This document shows, in pieces, positions 16,480 through 25,419 of a stretch of DNA of 64,000 nt. The position numbers and the translations under genes were made by a program. Source of the DNA: Thermodesulfatator indicus DSM 15286 (GTDB taxonomy: Bacteria > Desulfobacterota > Thermodesulfobacteria > Thermodesulfobacteriales > Thermodesulfatatoraceae); contig NC_015681.1 of NCBI RefSeq assembly GCF_000217795.1, positions 186,001 to 250,000 of the forward strand, written 5' to 3'. Under the pieces are notes generated by a model, which was given only the letters and a program-made list of their open reading frames with translations, did no database searches and was not told the DNA's origin. Position 1 is the first letter of the stretch. The number at the start of each line of letters is the position of its first letter.

Positions 16480-18107
16480 TGGCTAAAAAAACAGATTTTC
16501 TAATAATCGGGTCAGGGATTGCTGGGTTTTCCCTGGCCCTTAAAGTAGCCAAACTGGGAAAAGTTACTATCGTAACCAAAAAGCGAGCCGTAGACGCTAA
16601 CACTACTCTAGCCCAGGGTGGTATTGCCTGTGTTCTGGCAGAAGATGACTCTTTCGAATTACATATTGCCGACACTTTGAAAGTAGGAGATGGCTTGGCC
16701 CAGGAAGATGTAGTCTCTTTGGTGGTGTGCCAGGCACCTGACCGGATTAAAGAACTTCTTGATTTAGGGGTCCCTTTTACCCGGGATACCAAAGACCCTT
16801 CAAAACTTCACCTAACTTTAGAAGGTGGGCATAGCAGGCGGCGCATTGTTCATGTAGAAGACCACACTGGCCGAGAAGTAGAACAAGTTTTACTCTCTTA
16901 CGCCCGCAAGCATCCTAACATTGAGATACTTGAAAACCATTTAGCGGTAGATCTCATTACCCTTTGTAAGGTTTACCGTGGCTGCCCGCGAGAGGTCTTA
17001 GGGCACGAGAGATGTCTTGGAGCCTATGTCTTAAACGCTCAAACAAACGAGATAGAAACATTTTTGGCCAAGGTTACAGTGCTGGCCACTGGAGGGGCAG
17101 GAAAGGTTTACCTTTATACCAGCAATGCCGACGTGGCCTCAGGAGACGGTATAGCACTGGCCTATAGAGCCGGTTGCCGGGTGGCTAACCTTGAATTTGT
17201 GCAATTTCATCCTACCTGTCTTTACCATCCTAAAGCCAAAAATTTTCTCATTTCAGAAGCGCTGCGCGGAGAGGGAGCCATTCTTCTAGATCCTTTCGGT
17301 AAACCTTTTATGCATAAATATGATCCAGAAAAAAAGGAACTCGCTCCCCGGGATATCGTCGCCCGAGCCATTGATTTTGAACTTAAAAAAACCGGAAAAG
17401 AATGTGTTTACTTAGATATCTCTCACAAACCGAAAGATTTCATAATCAAACGTTTCCCATATATTTACGAGACCTGTTTGAAATTAGGCATTGACATTAC
17501 CAGAGAACCCATTCCCGTAGTTCCGGCGGCCCATTATTTTTGTGGCGGTATCGTAACCGACCGCTTTGGCCTTACAGACATAAAGGGCCTTTACGCCCTG
17601 GGAGAGTGCACTTGCACGGGTTTTCACGGAGCTAACCGCCTGGCGTCTAACTCACTTTTAGAAGGCCTTGCCTTTGCCCATCAGGCGGCGGTTCACCTAA
17701 AAAAAGAGTGGCCTCTTTACCAAAAGTTTGAACCTCCAGCCGTGCCGGACTGGGATCCTGGAGGCGCGGTGGATATGGAAGAAAAGGTTCTTATTTCCCA
17801 CAATTGGGACGCCATAAGACGCCTTATGTGGAACTACGTAGGGATAGTGCGTACTGAACAGCGACTTCGGCTGGCCCAAAAAAGGCTCAACTCCATTCTT
17901 GAAGAAATAGAAGCCCACTACTGGGACTATATTCTAACTTCAGACTTTATTGAATTAAGAAATCTGGCCCACGTGGCCAAGCTAGTTATTGAGTGTGCTA
18001 TAAGACGCAAAGAAAGCCGGGGCACTCACTTTATGGTAGAGTATCCCCAAAAGAACGACGCTCTTTTTCGCAAAGATACTATCCTCTGGCGGGCCCGAGA
18101 ATCTTAA
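16479..18107 (+). CDS. nadB: L-aspartate oxidase NadB
   Basis: NadB oxidises L-aspartate to iminoaspartate, the first step of de novo NAD synthesis; in anaerobes it uses fumarate as electron acceptor. The 542-residue protein has the FAD-binding motif IIGSGIAGFSLALKVAKLG at the N-terminus, TTLAQGGIACVL, EGGHSRRRIVHVEDHTGRE, EALRGEGAILL and GECTCTGFHGANRLASNSLL. These separate NadB from succinate dehydrogenase/fumarate reductase flavoproteins. nadA and nadC are not nearby. It is the last gene of the slyD-apgM-nadB unit. Confidence 0.95.
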   Translation: MAKKTDFLIIGSGIAGFSLALKVAKLGKVTIVTKKRAVDANTTLAQGGIACVLAEDDSFELHIADTLKVGDGLAQEDVVSLVVCQAPDRIKELLDLGVPFTRDTKDPSKLHLTLEGGHSRRRIVHVEDHTGREVEQVLLSYARKHPNIEILENHLAVDLITLCKVYRGCPREVLGHERCLGAYVLNAQTNEIETFLAKVTVLATGGAGKVYLYTSNADVASGDGIALAYRAGCRVANLEFVQFHPTCLYHPKAKNFLISEALRGEGAILLDPFGKPFMHKYDPEKKELAPRDIVARAIDFELKKTGKECVYLDISHKPKDFIIKRFPYIYETCLKLGIDITREPIPVVPAAHYFCGGIVTDRFGLTDIKGLYALGECTCTGFHGANRLASNSLLEGLAFAHQAAVHLKKEWPLYQKFEPPAVPDWDPGGAVDMEEKVLISHNWDAIRRLMWNYVGIVRTEQRLRLAQKRLNSILEEIEAHYWDYILTSDFIELRNLAHVAKLVIECAIRRKESRGTHFMVEYPQKNDALFRKDTILWRARES

Positions 18108-18390
18108 ATCTCTTTATTTTTGATCACGGTAAACTTTTTGACCAGTCATTGCCAATCCTATAGAGTAGAACAATCTCCAGGAAAAACCCTAAGAATTTAA
18201 GCATTTCCGAATCCTGCCTGGCTTAAAACAAATTTTGTAATTTTTATCACTTTTCGCGTAAACTAAATTTACATTTTTGATTATTAATGTTTTGTTCGCC
18301 GCAAATATTTGTAACATTTTTGTATTTTTATAGAGCATACACAGAACTTTACTCCTTAAACTTCCTTGAAATTGTTAATGTTTCAGATTA

Positions 18391-18406
18391 TGGCATAACA
18401 GTTGCA
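18391..18406 (+). promoter_or_regulatory. Sigma-54 promoter of amtB-glnK
   Basis: TGGCATAACAGTTGCA has GG (18392-18393) and GC (18404-18405) exactly ten bases apart, the sigma-54 minus-24/minus-12 pattern. It lies 42 bases before the amtB start. The rest of the 340-base gap 18108-18447 is A+T-rich, and I saw no convincing NtrC-type palindrome in it. The usual reading is activation by an NtrC-like enhancer protein when nitrogen is short. Confidence 0.85.
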
Positions 18407-18447
18407 TTTTTAAAAATTAAAAGATTTTTTTAAAGGAGGTCAGGAGT

Positions 18448-19815
18448 ATGGGTAGATGGCGTTTTTTTCTGGTTTTATCTTTCTTTCTTTTTGTGTTGGC
18501 CACCGGGGTGGCCTTAGCAGGGGATCCCACTGGAGCAGCTACTCTTAAAGCTGATCCAGGGGCTCCGGTAGACTATGTATGGGTTCTCGTATGTGGTTTT
18601 CTGGTCATGTTTATGCAGGCAGGTTTTGCCTGTGTGGAAGCAGGTTTTTGTAGGTCTAAAAACACCACTAACCTTTTCACTAAAAACCTGTTGGACTTTG
18701 TAGCCGGCTCTCTAGCGTTTTGGGCTATTGGTTTTGCTATTCTTATGGGGAAAGACTGGCACGGTCTTATTGGCACTTCTGGGTTTTTCCTGGCCGGAGA
18801 CAACTATGATGTAGGAACTTATTTATCATTCTTTTGGCAGATGGTCTTTTGTGCTACCGCAGCTACAATAGTTTCAGGGGCTGTAGCTGAAAGAATCAAG
18901 TTTAAGGCCTACTTGCTTTACTCTATCGCTATTAGCGCGGTTATCTATCCTATTTACGCCCACTGGGTATGGGGTGGTGGATGGCTGGCTAATTTAAAGT
19001 TCGGTCTCGGGCACCTTGATTTTGCCGGTTCCGGTGTAGTTCACGCAGTGGGTGGAATCGTTGGCCTTGCTGGTGCCATAGTCCTCGGGCCTCGGTACGG
19101 CAAATTCGGCCGAGATGGCAAGCCGCGGGCTATTCCCGGCCATAACATTCCTCTTGCTGCCTTAGGTGTTTTTATACTCTGGTTTGGTTGGTACGGCTTT
19201 AACCCCGGTTCTACTTTTTCTGCTCACCATTTGCGCATTTCAGTAATAGCAGTCAATACTACCCTTGCGGCTTCGGCAGCCTCTCTTACTGCCTTACTCA
19301 TTGTTCTTTGGAAAACAAACAAATGGGACCTTGGTATGGCTTTAAACGGAGTCTTAGCCGGATTAGTCGCGATAACCGCTCCCTGTGCCTGGGTAGAATC
19401 CTGGGCCGCAGTAGTTATTGGCATTATTGCTGGTATTATTATGGTAGCAGGAGTTTATTTACTTGAAGCCTTGAAAATTGATGACCCGGTAGGTGCGGTA
19501 CCTGTACACGGTTTTAACGGCTTATGGGGACTTATTTCCGTAGGTATTTTTGCCGACGGCACTTACGGAAACTATTCAATTGATCCTCCTTTTGTTAAAG
19601 GACTTCTTTATGGTGGCGGTGTGGACCAGTTGATTGCCCAGATTATTGGTGCTGTAGTGCTCTTTATCTGGGCTTTCGGGGCTGGTTATATCCTTTTCAA
19701 AGTCCTTGATATTCTTATCGGTATCCGCATTGATCCCCGTGAAGAAATTCAAGGTGTGGACATTGTGGAACACGGAACCCCAGCTTATCCCGAATTTTAT
19801 GTAATTAGGAGGTAG
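18448..19815 (+). CDS. amtB: Ammonium transporter AmtB
   Basis: AmtB is a trimeric inner-membrane channel for ammonium. The 455-residue precursor has a signal peptide (MGRWRFFLVLSFFLFVLATG, cleaving after about VALA), then eleven membrane helices. Signature stretches are AGFACVEAGFCRSKNTTN, DFAGSGVVHAVGG with the first pore His, and VPVHGFNGLWG with the second. AAGGAGGT is the ribosome site. The pair with the PII gene five bases downstream is standard; PII plugs the channel when ammonium is plentiful. Confidence 0.97.
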   Translation: MGRWRFFLVLSFFLFVLATGVALAGDPTGAATLKADPGAPVDYVWVLVCGFLVMFMQAGFACVEAGFCRSKNTTNLFTKNLLDFVAGSLAFWAIGFAILMGKDWHGLIGTSGFFLAGDNYDVGTYLSFFWQMVFCATAATIVSGAVAERIKFKAYLLYSIAISAVIYPIYAHWVWGGGWLANLKFGLGHLDFAGSGVVHAVGGIVGLAGAIVLGPRYGKFGRDGKPRAIPGHNIPLAALGVFILWFGWYGFNPGSTFSAHHLRISVIAVNTTLAASAASLTALLIVLWKTNKWDLGMALNGVLAGLVAITAPCAWVESWAAVVIGIIAGIIMVAGVYLLEALKIDDPVGAVPVHGFNGLWGLISVGIFADGTYGNYSIDPPFVKGLLYGGGVDQLIAQIIGAVVLFIWAFGAGYILFKVLDILIGIRIDPREEIQGVDIVEHGTPAYPEFYVIRR

Positions 19816-19820
19816 TAATC

Positions 19821-20159
19821 ATGAAGGAAATAAGAGCCATAATCAGGCCAGAAAAATTACAAGACGTACTTGATGCCCTTGAAAAAGCCGGGCATCCGGG
19901 AGTCACCGTGGCCCAGGTAGAAGGCCACGGGCGCCAGGCGGGTCTGGTAGAGCAATTCCGCGGCCGCGAATTCAAAGTAGATTTGCTCCCTAAAATGGAA
20001 GTACGGGTAGTTTGTAAAGACAGTGATCTTGAAAGGCTTTTTAAAGTAATTGCTGACGCAGCCCGCACAGGAGAGATAGGAGACGGAAAGATTTTTGTCT
20101 ATGACGTTGTTGACGCCATGCGCATAAGAAGTGGCGAGCGCGGCGAAGCCGCCATTTAA
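19821..20159 (+). CDS. glnK: Nitrogen regulatory protein PII (GlnK/GlnB family), T-loop Tyr replaced
   Basis: PII senses ATP/ADP and 2-oxoglutarate and controls AmtB and nitrogen enzymes. The 112-residue length and the motifs MKEIRAIIRPEKLQDVLDAL, EVRVVCKDSDLERLFKVIAD and TGEIGDGKIFVYDV are standard. The T-loop reads GRQAGLVEQFRGREFKVDLL, so the residue at the position of uridylylated Tyr51 is Phe. GlnD-type uridylylation at that site is therefore not possible and control must be by ligand binding alone. It forms an operon with amtB and ends in a clear terminator. Confidence 0.95.
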   Translation: MKEIRAIIRPEKLQDVLDALEKAGHPGVTVAQVEGHGRQAGLVEQFRGREFKVDLLPKMEVRVVCKDSDLERLFKVIADAARTGEIGDGKIFVYDVVDAMRIRSGERGEAAI

Positions 20160-20186
20160 TCTAGCTAGCTATAATTGTTTTAAAAG

Positions 20187-20215
20187 GCCCTCTGGATAGC
20201 CAGGGGGCTTTTTTT
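20187..20215 (+). terminator. Terminator of amtB-glnK
   Basis: GCCCTCTGG pairs with CCAGGGGGC (one G-T pair) around a four-base loop, followed by seven T residues. It lies 28 bases after the glnK stop, a classic intrinsic terminator. Confidence 0.92.
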
Positions 20216-20520
20216 GTTGATTTGTAGGGTGAATGAGTTGAGGAGTTGATGAAACTGCTTCGTCTGTCCCGAGCGCACCGAAGGGATCTCCCTACGGCCT
20301 CCTCGCCGTGACAAGTGTGAAGCTCGCAGTGACATGTGAAGCTCCTCGCAGTGATAAGGGGGGCATTGCGAGCCACGACCCTCTATTTCGTCATTGCGAG
20401 CCATGAAGTGGCGAAGCAATCTCCCTTCCTTTACTGACGATTGCGATGAGCGCTGATAGCCGGCACCACTCAACTACTCAACTACTCAACCAATAACCAA
20501 CTATTAGAAAACCTTCTTGA
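20216..20520. repeat. REP-like palindromic repeat cluster
   Basis: No gene is supported here. The region holds several copies of modules such as CTGCTTCGTC...CCTCCTCGCCGTGAC, CTCGCAGTGA and GTCATTGCGAGCCA...GCGAAGCAATC, which pair as imperfect hairpins. It also has short direct repeats of CAACTACT near 20468-20490 that recur near 21877-21900. The same modules occur at about ten places in the window. Confidence 0.8.
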
Positions 20521-20625
20521 GGAGCCCTAAACCTTTAACCTGTACGGGCTACAGTGGCCAATGCTAGCGGGGACATTGCAGGCGACAAAAAAACAGTGAA
20601 GTAATAATTTAGCGCAAGGCTAAAA

Positions 20626-21006
20626 TTAAGCCGGATCACAGGTAATGGTATTAGTATCTGTATGGGCTGTACACTGCACAGCATGGCCTTTAACCTCAAA
20701 ATTAGTAGTGCTTAATGACGATAGATTTCCATTGTCATCTAATTCTATGGTAACTGTTTCAAGACCATTATCACCCTGCAACTTACAGGTATATTCCGTT
20801 TTAATCTTGTCAGCATACTGGGCCATAGCTTCCGATAAGCAAGCACTTAGAACTGCCTGAACATTAGCAGCAGCTACTTTTTTTACATATTTATTGTACT
20901 GAGGAATAGCGATAGCGGCCAAAATTGCGATAATAGCCACGACAATCAAAAGCTCAATTAAAGAGAAACCCATCTTTCTGTGGTCTTCCCTTCTTTCTCT
21001 AAGCAT
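20626..21006 (-). CDS. pilA: Type IV pilin-like protein (major pilin/PilA type), copy 1
   Basis: The 126-residue protein has a short basic leader, then the prepilin site [21 protein letters not shown]. The hydrophobic helix that follows packs pilus cores and anchors the subunit before assembly. The small globular part contains four cysteines (ACLSEAM, YTCKL, VQCTA, ITCDPA), enough for two disulfides. It could be a type IV pilus or type II secretion pseudopilin; no assembly genes are adjacent. AGAGGT precedes the ATG. It is a close paralogue of the next pilin, with near-identical C-termini. Confidence 0.85.
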   Translation of the reverse strand: MLRERREDHRKMGFSLIELLIVVAIIAILAAIAIPQYNKYVKKVAAANVQAVLSACLSEAMAQYADKIKTEYTCKLQGDNGLETVTIELDDNGNLSSLSTTNFEVKGHAVQCTAHTDTNTITCDPA

Positions 21007-21185
21007 TTTTAAACCTCTATTTAGGCTTGTTTTAGGCTGCTTCGCTTTACCCGGAGTGACCTGGATACTACTTCACCTCGTTTCGAAACGCAGCAAAGGA
21101 CTTTCTAAACAAGACCATTTTGGAAAATCTTGAGCCCTCTCTGCAAGTTTGCACTGGCCATACTGGCGGTAGCGTTAAGCAAACC

Positions 21186-21218
21186 AAAAAGGCCATCGCT
21201 AAATTAGCGACGGCCTTT
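21186..21218 (-). terminator. Terminator of pilin copy 2
   Basis: AAAGGCC...TCGCTAA pairs with TTAGCGA...GGCCTTT with one internal mismatch, and on the minus strand a T-run follows. It sits 23 bases after the copy 2 stop codon. The stretch 21007-21185 between the two pilins carries degenerate REP-like pieces only. Confidence 0.85.
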
Positions 21219-21241
21219 AAATAAGCAGACAAAAATTAATA

Positions 21242-21619
21242 TTAACTAGGCTCACAAGTAATAGTGTTAGTATCTGTATGGGCTGTACAAGTGACATTGT
21301 GGCCTTTAACGGTTAATGATGTATCAGAGATACTATCCAAATTACCATCAGCATTTAAAGTTATGGTAACAGGGGAAGGACTTGTATCTTGCAAATTACA
21401 GGTATAGGTGGTGGTCCCGTTATCTGCAAATTCGGCCATAGCCTGCGATAAGCATGCGCTTAGAGCTGCTTGAGCATTACCTGCAGCTGCCTTTCTTACA
21501 TACTTATTGTACTGCGGAATAGCAACAGCGGCTAAAATAGCGATAATGGCCACGACAATCAAAAGTTCAACCAAAGTAAAACCCTTCTTTCTATTGTCCT
21601 TTCTTCTTTCTCTAATCAT
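21242..21619 (-). CDS. pilA: Type IV pilin-like protein, copy 2
   Basis: ATG 21619 is preceded by AGGAGG seven bases upstream, which decides the start over the TTG at 21625; the protein is 125 residues. Prepilin cleavage at [23 protein letters not shown] is clear. The domain layout and the four cysteines match copy 1, and both end [12 protein letters not shown]. The central region ([16 protein letters not shown]) differs, as expected of a surface-exposed variable part. The pair looks like a gene duplication with later divergence, each gene with its own upstream region and probable terminator. Confidence 0.85.
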   Translation of the reverse strand: MIRERRKDNRKKGFTLVELLIVVAIIAILAAVAIPQYNKYVRKAAAGNAQAALSACLSQAMAEFADNGTTTYTCNLQDTSPSPVTITLNADGNLDSISDTSLTVKGHNVTCTAHTDTNTITCEPS

Positions 21620-21649
21620 TTTCAAACCTCCTATTTTTTTATTTTTGTT

Positions 21650-22600
21650 TTTAGACTGCTTCGACCTCTAGCGAGGCCTCGTCCTCTTCTTTGTCATTGC
21701 GAGGCTGCGTCAGCAGCCGAAGCAATCCCTGTCCCGAGCGCTAGCGAAGGGATCCCCTGTATTCGGTAGAAACTGCTTCGTCGGCACTTCGTGCCTCCTC
21801 GCAGTGACAAGGGGGATAGCCCTTCGCCGTGACGGTAGGGACAGCCCCTCGCCGTGACATCCTTCACCACTCACCCACTCAACTACTCAACTACTCAACC
21901 AACCCTTATCCTGAGGTGGCCACCTCGTTTTCTTGTTAATTTTATTATGCAAGGTGTGTGCCATGTTTGATCTCCCTCGTTTTTGCTTTCTAAATAACTT
22001 TATCGGAGAGAGGTTGAGGGGGCTTTAAAATGCGTGGATGCGTTGAGGGGACTGATTCGTCGGCACTTCGTGCCTCCTCGCAGTGACAAAAATTGGCAGT
22101 TAAGTGAAAATTTTTGGCAGTGAGTAAGTTTAGTGGTTTAGTGGTTGAGTTGTCGAGTGGTTGGGAAAAGTTCTAAAGTGTAAGGCTGGGGTTTAGCCTG
22201 CCCTTATGTAGCCTACCTATTTTATTAAATGTTTTGCTAGAAAAATTTCTAGCGTCAAAGCCCTTTCTTCTTCAAAGTTCTGACTTATATTATAATTAAA
22301 ATGTTTTTGCAAAAGGCTTTACTTAAGAGACTGCTTCGCCCATACTGACAAAGGTAGTAGGGCTCGGGGTGACAAGGAAGAGAAAAAACTCGCAGTGACA
22401 AAGTAGTAGGGCTCGCGGTGACAAAGGTAATAAAGGCTTGCAGTGGTAACGTGGCAGTTATAGAGAGCCACGTCCCTCTATCTCGTCATTGCGAGCCACG
22501 AAGTGGCGAAGCAATCCTCGTCCCGAGCGGTAGCGAAGGGATCCCTGTTGTAAGGCACCAACAGCCGAAGTAACACTCTCGCGAGGGGCGAGGGCGGCGC
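21650..22600. repeat. Long REP-like repeat field upstream of hflX
   Basis: About 950 bases without a credible gene. At least three clusters (about 21655-21900, 22045-22090, 22330-22560) hold the same modules as elsewhere: GCTTCGTCGGCACTTCGTGC, CTCGCAGTGACAA, CATTGCGAGCCACGAAG and GTCCCGAGCG...GAAGGGAT. The parts between are A+T-rich, including TTTTGCAAAA motifs at 22307 and 22613 that resemble the ends of the MITE-like element at 12.9 kb. The hflX promoter must lie near its right edge. Confidence 0.75.
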
Positions 22601-22673
22601 CATGGTGCTATATTTTGCAAAAATTTCAATTAAATTTTAGAGCCGAGGAGGGCGTAAAACTCCCTAAAAATTT

Positions 22674-24353
22674 ATGAGCAAAACTTTATACGGAAACACC
22701 TCAGGTTTAAAACCAAGCCAGATTAAGCGCCTTGAAAGGCTTTATCGCCGGCGGGTAAGCCCATCACAAATCATTTCCCACGAACTAAGCAAAGAGCTCG
22801 CGGCCCTTTCCCACGAGCTTAATCGTCAGCTCGGTATTCTCATCAATCGCCGCGGGGAGATAGAATTCGTCATCGTAGGTGAGCACGGCCGCATCGTAAT
22901 TCCGGCCATAACCCGTTATCGTGAAAGTGCCGGAAGGCTAAGAGGCCTTCGTCTGATTCATACTCATCTTTCCCACGAAGGCCTTGACCAGGACGACCTC
23001 CTTGACCTGGCTTTCCTGCGTCTTGACCTGATCGGCGCCCTCATGGTGAAAGAAGACGGCTTCCCCGGGAAAATTTACCTGGCCCACCTTTTGCCGGCCG
23101 GAGAAAACGGAAGGCATTACGGCTATCTTCCTACGGTTTACCCGTGGGAACTTAAAGAAGATTTCCTCAAGCTAATAAGCTCCCTTGAGGACGAGCTTGA
23201 AAGGCAGCGGCCGGCCAAAGAAGTGGCTGACGCCTGCGACCGGGCCATTCTCATAAGTGTTACCACACGCTCAAGGGCTGAGGCCGAAGAGAGCCTGGCT
23301 GAGCTCAAGGAGCTCGCCAGAAGCGCCGGAGTTACCGTGCTTGACACCATTATCCAGCGGCGCCACAAAGTTGACCCGCGTTATCTCATGGGTAAAGGTA
23401 AGCTTTCAGAGCTTATCATCAGGGCCATGCAGGTCTCCGCTAACCTTTTGATTTTTGACCAGGAGCTTACCCCTTCTCAGATGCGCTCCATCACCGAAGT
23501 TACCGAAATGCGCGTGATTGACCGCACCCAGCTCATCCTTGACATCTTTGCCCAGAGGGCCAAGAGCCGCGAAGGGAAAATCCAGGTAGAAATGGCCCAG
23601 CTGCGCTATCTTTTGCCACGCCTGCGCAGCCGTGACGACGCCTTCTCAAGGCTCACGGGTGGCATTGGCGGGCGAGGCCCGGGGGAAACCAAGCTTGAGA
23701 TTGACCGCCGCCGTATTAAAGACCGCATTGCCAGGCTTGAACGTGAGCTGAAAAACATATCCTCGCAGCGCAAACTGCGCCGCAAACGCCGCCAAAGAGA
23801 AGGCCTTCCGGTGGTGGCCATTGTGGGCTACACCAACGCCGGTAAAACTACCTTTTTGAATCAGCTCACCAAAAGCGACCTTCTGGCTGAAGATAAACTT
23901 TTTGCCACCCTTGACCCGGCCAGCCGCCGCGTGCGCCTGCCAGACGGCTCTTTGGCCATTTTTACGGACACCGTTGGTTTTATAAAAGACCTGCCGAAAG
24001 ACCTTGAGCGGGCCTTCCGGGCCACGCTTGAAGAGCTTTACGAGGCAGACCTTTTGCTACACCTGGTTGACGCCTCAAACCCCTACTTTGAAGAACACAT
24101 CCAGGCCGTAGAAAAAATCCTTGAAGAGATGAATCTTGAACACCTACCAAGGATTCTCGTTTTAAATAAAATAGATCTCCTTGATGAGCTTGAAGTGGAG
24201 GTTCTAAAAAGGCGATACCAGGCTGAAGCGATATCCGCTCTTGATAAAGAGACTTTTGCTCCTTTGCTTGAAAAAATAAACTTTATGCTACTTCCGCAAA
24301 AGAAAAACACCGAAAGAGAAATAGAGTATCAATTTGAATTGCTTTCAAATTAA
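22674..24353 (+). CDS. hflX: Ribosome-associated GTPase HflX
   Basis: HflX splits or rescues stalled ribosomes, notably after heat stress. The 559-residue protein has the HflX-specific GTP-binding N-domain and the glycine-rich linker (LTGGIGGRGPGETKLEIDRR). A coiled coil follows, then the G-domain with G1 GYTNAGKTT, G3 DTVGFIKDLP and G4 NKID. An extra N-terminal region of about 190 residues precedes the usual HflX start, as in several thermophiles. The ribosome site is not obvious; AGGAGGG about 20 bases upstream can pair with CTCCC closer to the start and could hide it. Confidence 0.93.
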   Translation: MSKTLYGNTSGLKPSQIKRLERLYRRRVSPSQIISHELSKELAALSHELNRQLGILINRRGEIEFVIVGEHGRIVIPAITRYRESAGRLRGLRLIHTHLSHEGLDQDDLLDLAFLRLDLIGALMVKEDGFPGKIYLAHLLPAGENGRHYGYLPTVYPWELKEDFLKLISSLEDELERQRPAKEVADACDRAILISVTTRSRAEAEESLAELKELARSAGVTVLDTIIQRRHKVDPRYLMGKGKLSELIIRAMQVSANLLIFDQELTPSQMRSITEVTEMRVIDRTQLILDIFAQRAKSREGKIQVEMAQLRYLLPRLRSRDDAFSRLTGGIGGRGPGETKLEIDRRRIKDRIARLERELKNISSQRKLRRKRRQREGLPVVAIVGYTNAGKTTFLNQLTKSDLLAEDKLFATLDPASRRVRLPDGSLAIFTDTVGFIKDLPKDLERAFRATLEELYEADLLLHLVDASNPYFEEHIQAVEKILEEMNLEHLPRILVLNKIDLLDELEVEVLKRRYQAEAISALDKETFAPLLEKINFMLLPQKKNTEREIEYQFELLSN

Positions 24354-24489
24354 ACAGTTCGGCGATTTGGACGTGCTGAAAATGATCATAATTTAGGACA
24401 AATCACCGGCGACACTAGCGTAACTGCGAAAAGCCTAAGCAGTCTCTTCTCACTTAACTTAATGTCAGCTTTCGGAAGCAGGCAACTGC

Positions 24490-25419
24490 TTAATTAAAAA
24501 CCCTTAGCATCTTAACCTGGCCAGGGGCGTTTAAATCCTCGGGGTATTCAGCCACGGCCACTAAGTCTCCCTTAGGAGTTATCAGACGTAGCCAGGGAAT
24601 CCTCGGTTTTTGAGGCACTTTCTGCAAGCGTATCATGTTGACCAAAGAAGCCACGGTAAGAGGCCTTCCCTGGCGAATCTTCTTGGCCAGTTCCTCTCCC
24701 ACTGTAACCGCGGGAATAAAGGAAAGGGCCTCAGCCGGAGAAATTATATGTTTTTCAACTGAGCCTTCTTTAATTTTTATGTCAAGCTCTTCAAGGGTAA
24801 GGGCCTGCTCTAAAGAAAAAGGCCCTTTCTTTAGTCTTCTTAATTCCTTAAGCACTGCGCCACAGCCCAATTTTTGGCCTACTTCGTGTACCAAGGAGCG
24901 AATATAGGTTCCTTTGCCGCAGTAAACCCTGAAACGCACCAGAGGAGGAGCGTATTCCAAGGCCTCAAAGGCAAGGATTTCTACTTTTTTAGGCGGTTTT
25001 TCTACTTTTAAGCCCTCGCGCGCATATTTATAAAGGGGCCTTCCGTGGAGCTTGGCCGCGGAAAAGGCCGGTGGAGCCTGAGAAAGAACACCTACGAATT
25101 CATCAAAAACCCGCTGCAACTCTGCAAGCGAAAGATTAGAAGGCACTTCGTGGCGGGCCACCACCTCACCGGTGGCGTCGTAAGTGTCAGTCTCTAAACC
25201 AAGCTCCATTACGCCTTCATACTCTTTATCGCCGTCCAAAATGAACTGGGCAATCTTTGTGCCTTTGCCAATACAAATGGGCAAAACTCCGGTAGCAAAA
25301 GGGTCAAGGGTGCCGCCGTGGCCAGCCTTGCGCACTTTTAGCTTTTTCTTAACCTCTTCCACCACTTTGGTAGAACTCATTCCTTCGGGTTTATCAATTA
25401 TCAACACGCCGTCTTTCAT
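24490..25419 (-). CDS. truB: tRNA pseudouridine-55 synthase TruB
   Basis: TruB converts U55 in the T-loop of tRNAs to pseudouridine. The 309-residue protein has GVLIIDKPEGMSSTKVVEEV, the catalytic Asp motif GHGGTLDPFATGVLPICIG and YIRSLVHEVGQKLG, followed by a C-terminal PUA-like domain. It is the last gene of the rimP-nusA-infB operon and overlaps nrnA by four bases. The 136 bases to hflX downstream (24354-24489) show no clear terminator; only an AAGCAG/CTGCTT hairpin without a T-run is seen. Confidence 0.95.
   Translation of the reverse strand: MKDGVLIIDKPEGMSSTKVVEEVKKKLKVRKAGHGGTLDPFATGVLPICIGKGTKIAQFILDGDKEYEGVMELGLETDTYDATGEVVARHEVPSNLSLAELQRVFDEFVGVLSQAPPAFSAAKLHGRPLYKYAREGLKVEKPPKKVEILAFEALEYAPPLVRFRVYCGKGTYIRSLVHEVGQKLGCGAVLKELRRLKKGPFSLEQALTLEELDIKIKEGSVEKHIISPAEALSFIPAVTVGEELAKKIRQGRPLTVASLVNMIRLQKVPQKPRIPWLRLITPKGDLVAVAEYPEDLNAPGQVKMLRVFN

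Noticed and set aside
18108-18390. NtrC-type enhancer sites upstream of the amtB promoter
   Set aside because: I looked for TGCAC...GTGCA-like palindromes and found none good enough to report.
20161-20473. Short minus-strand frames in the repeat cluster after glnK
   Set aside because: They are made wholly of REP-like palindromes and are Arg/His/Ser-rich by composition only.
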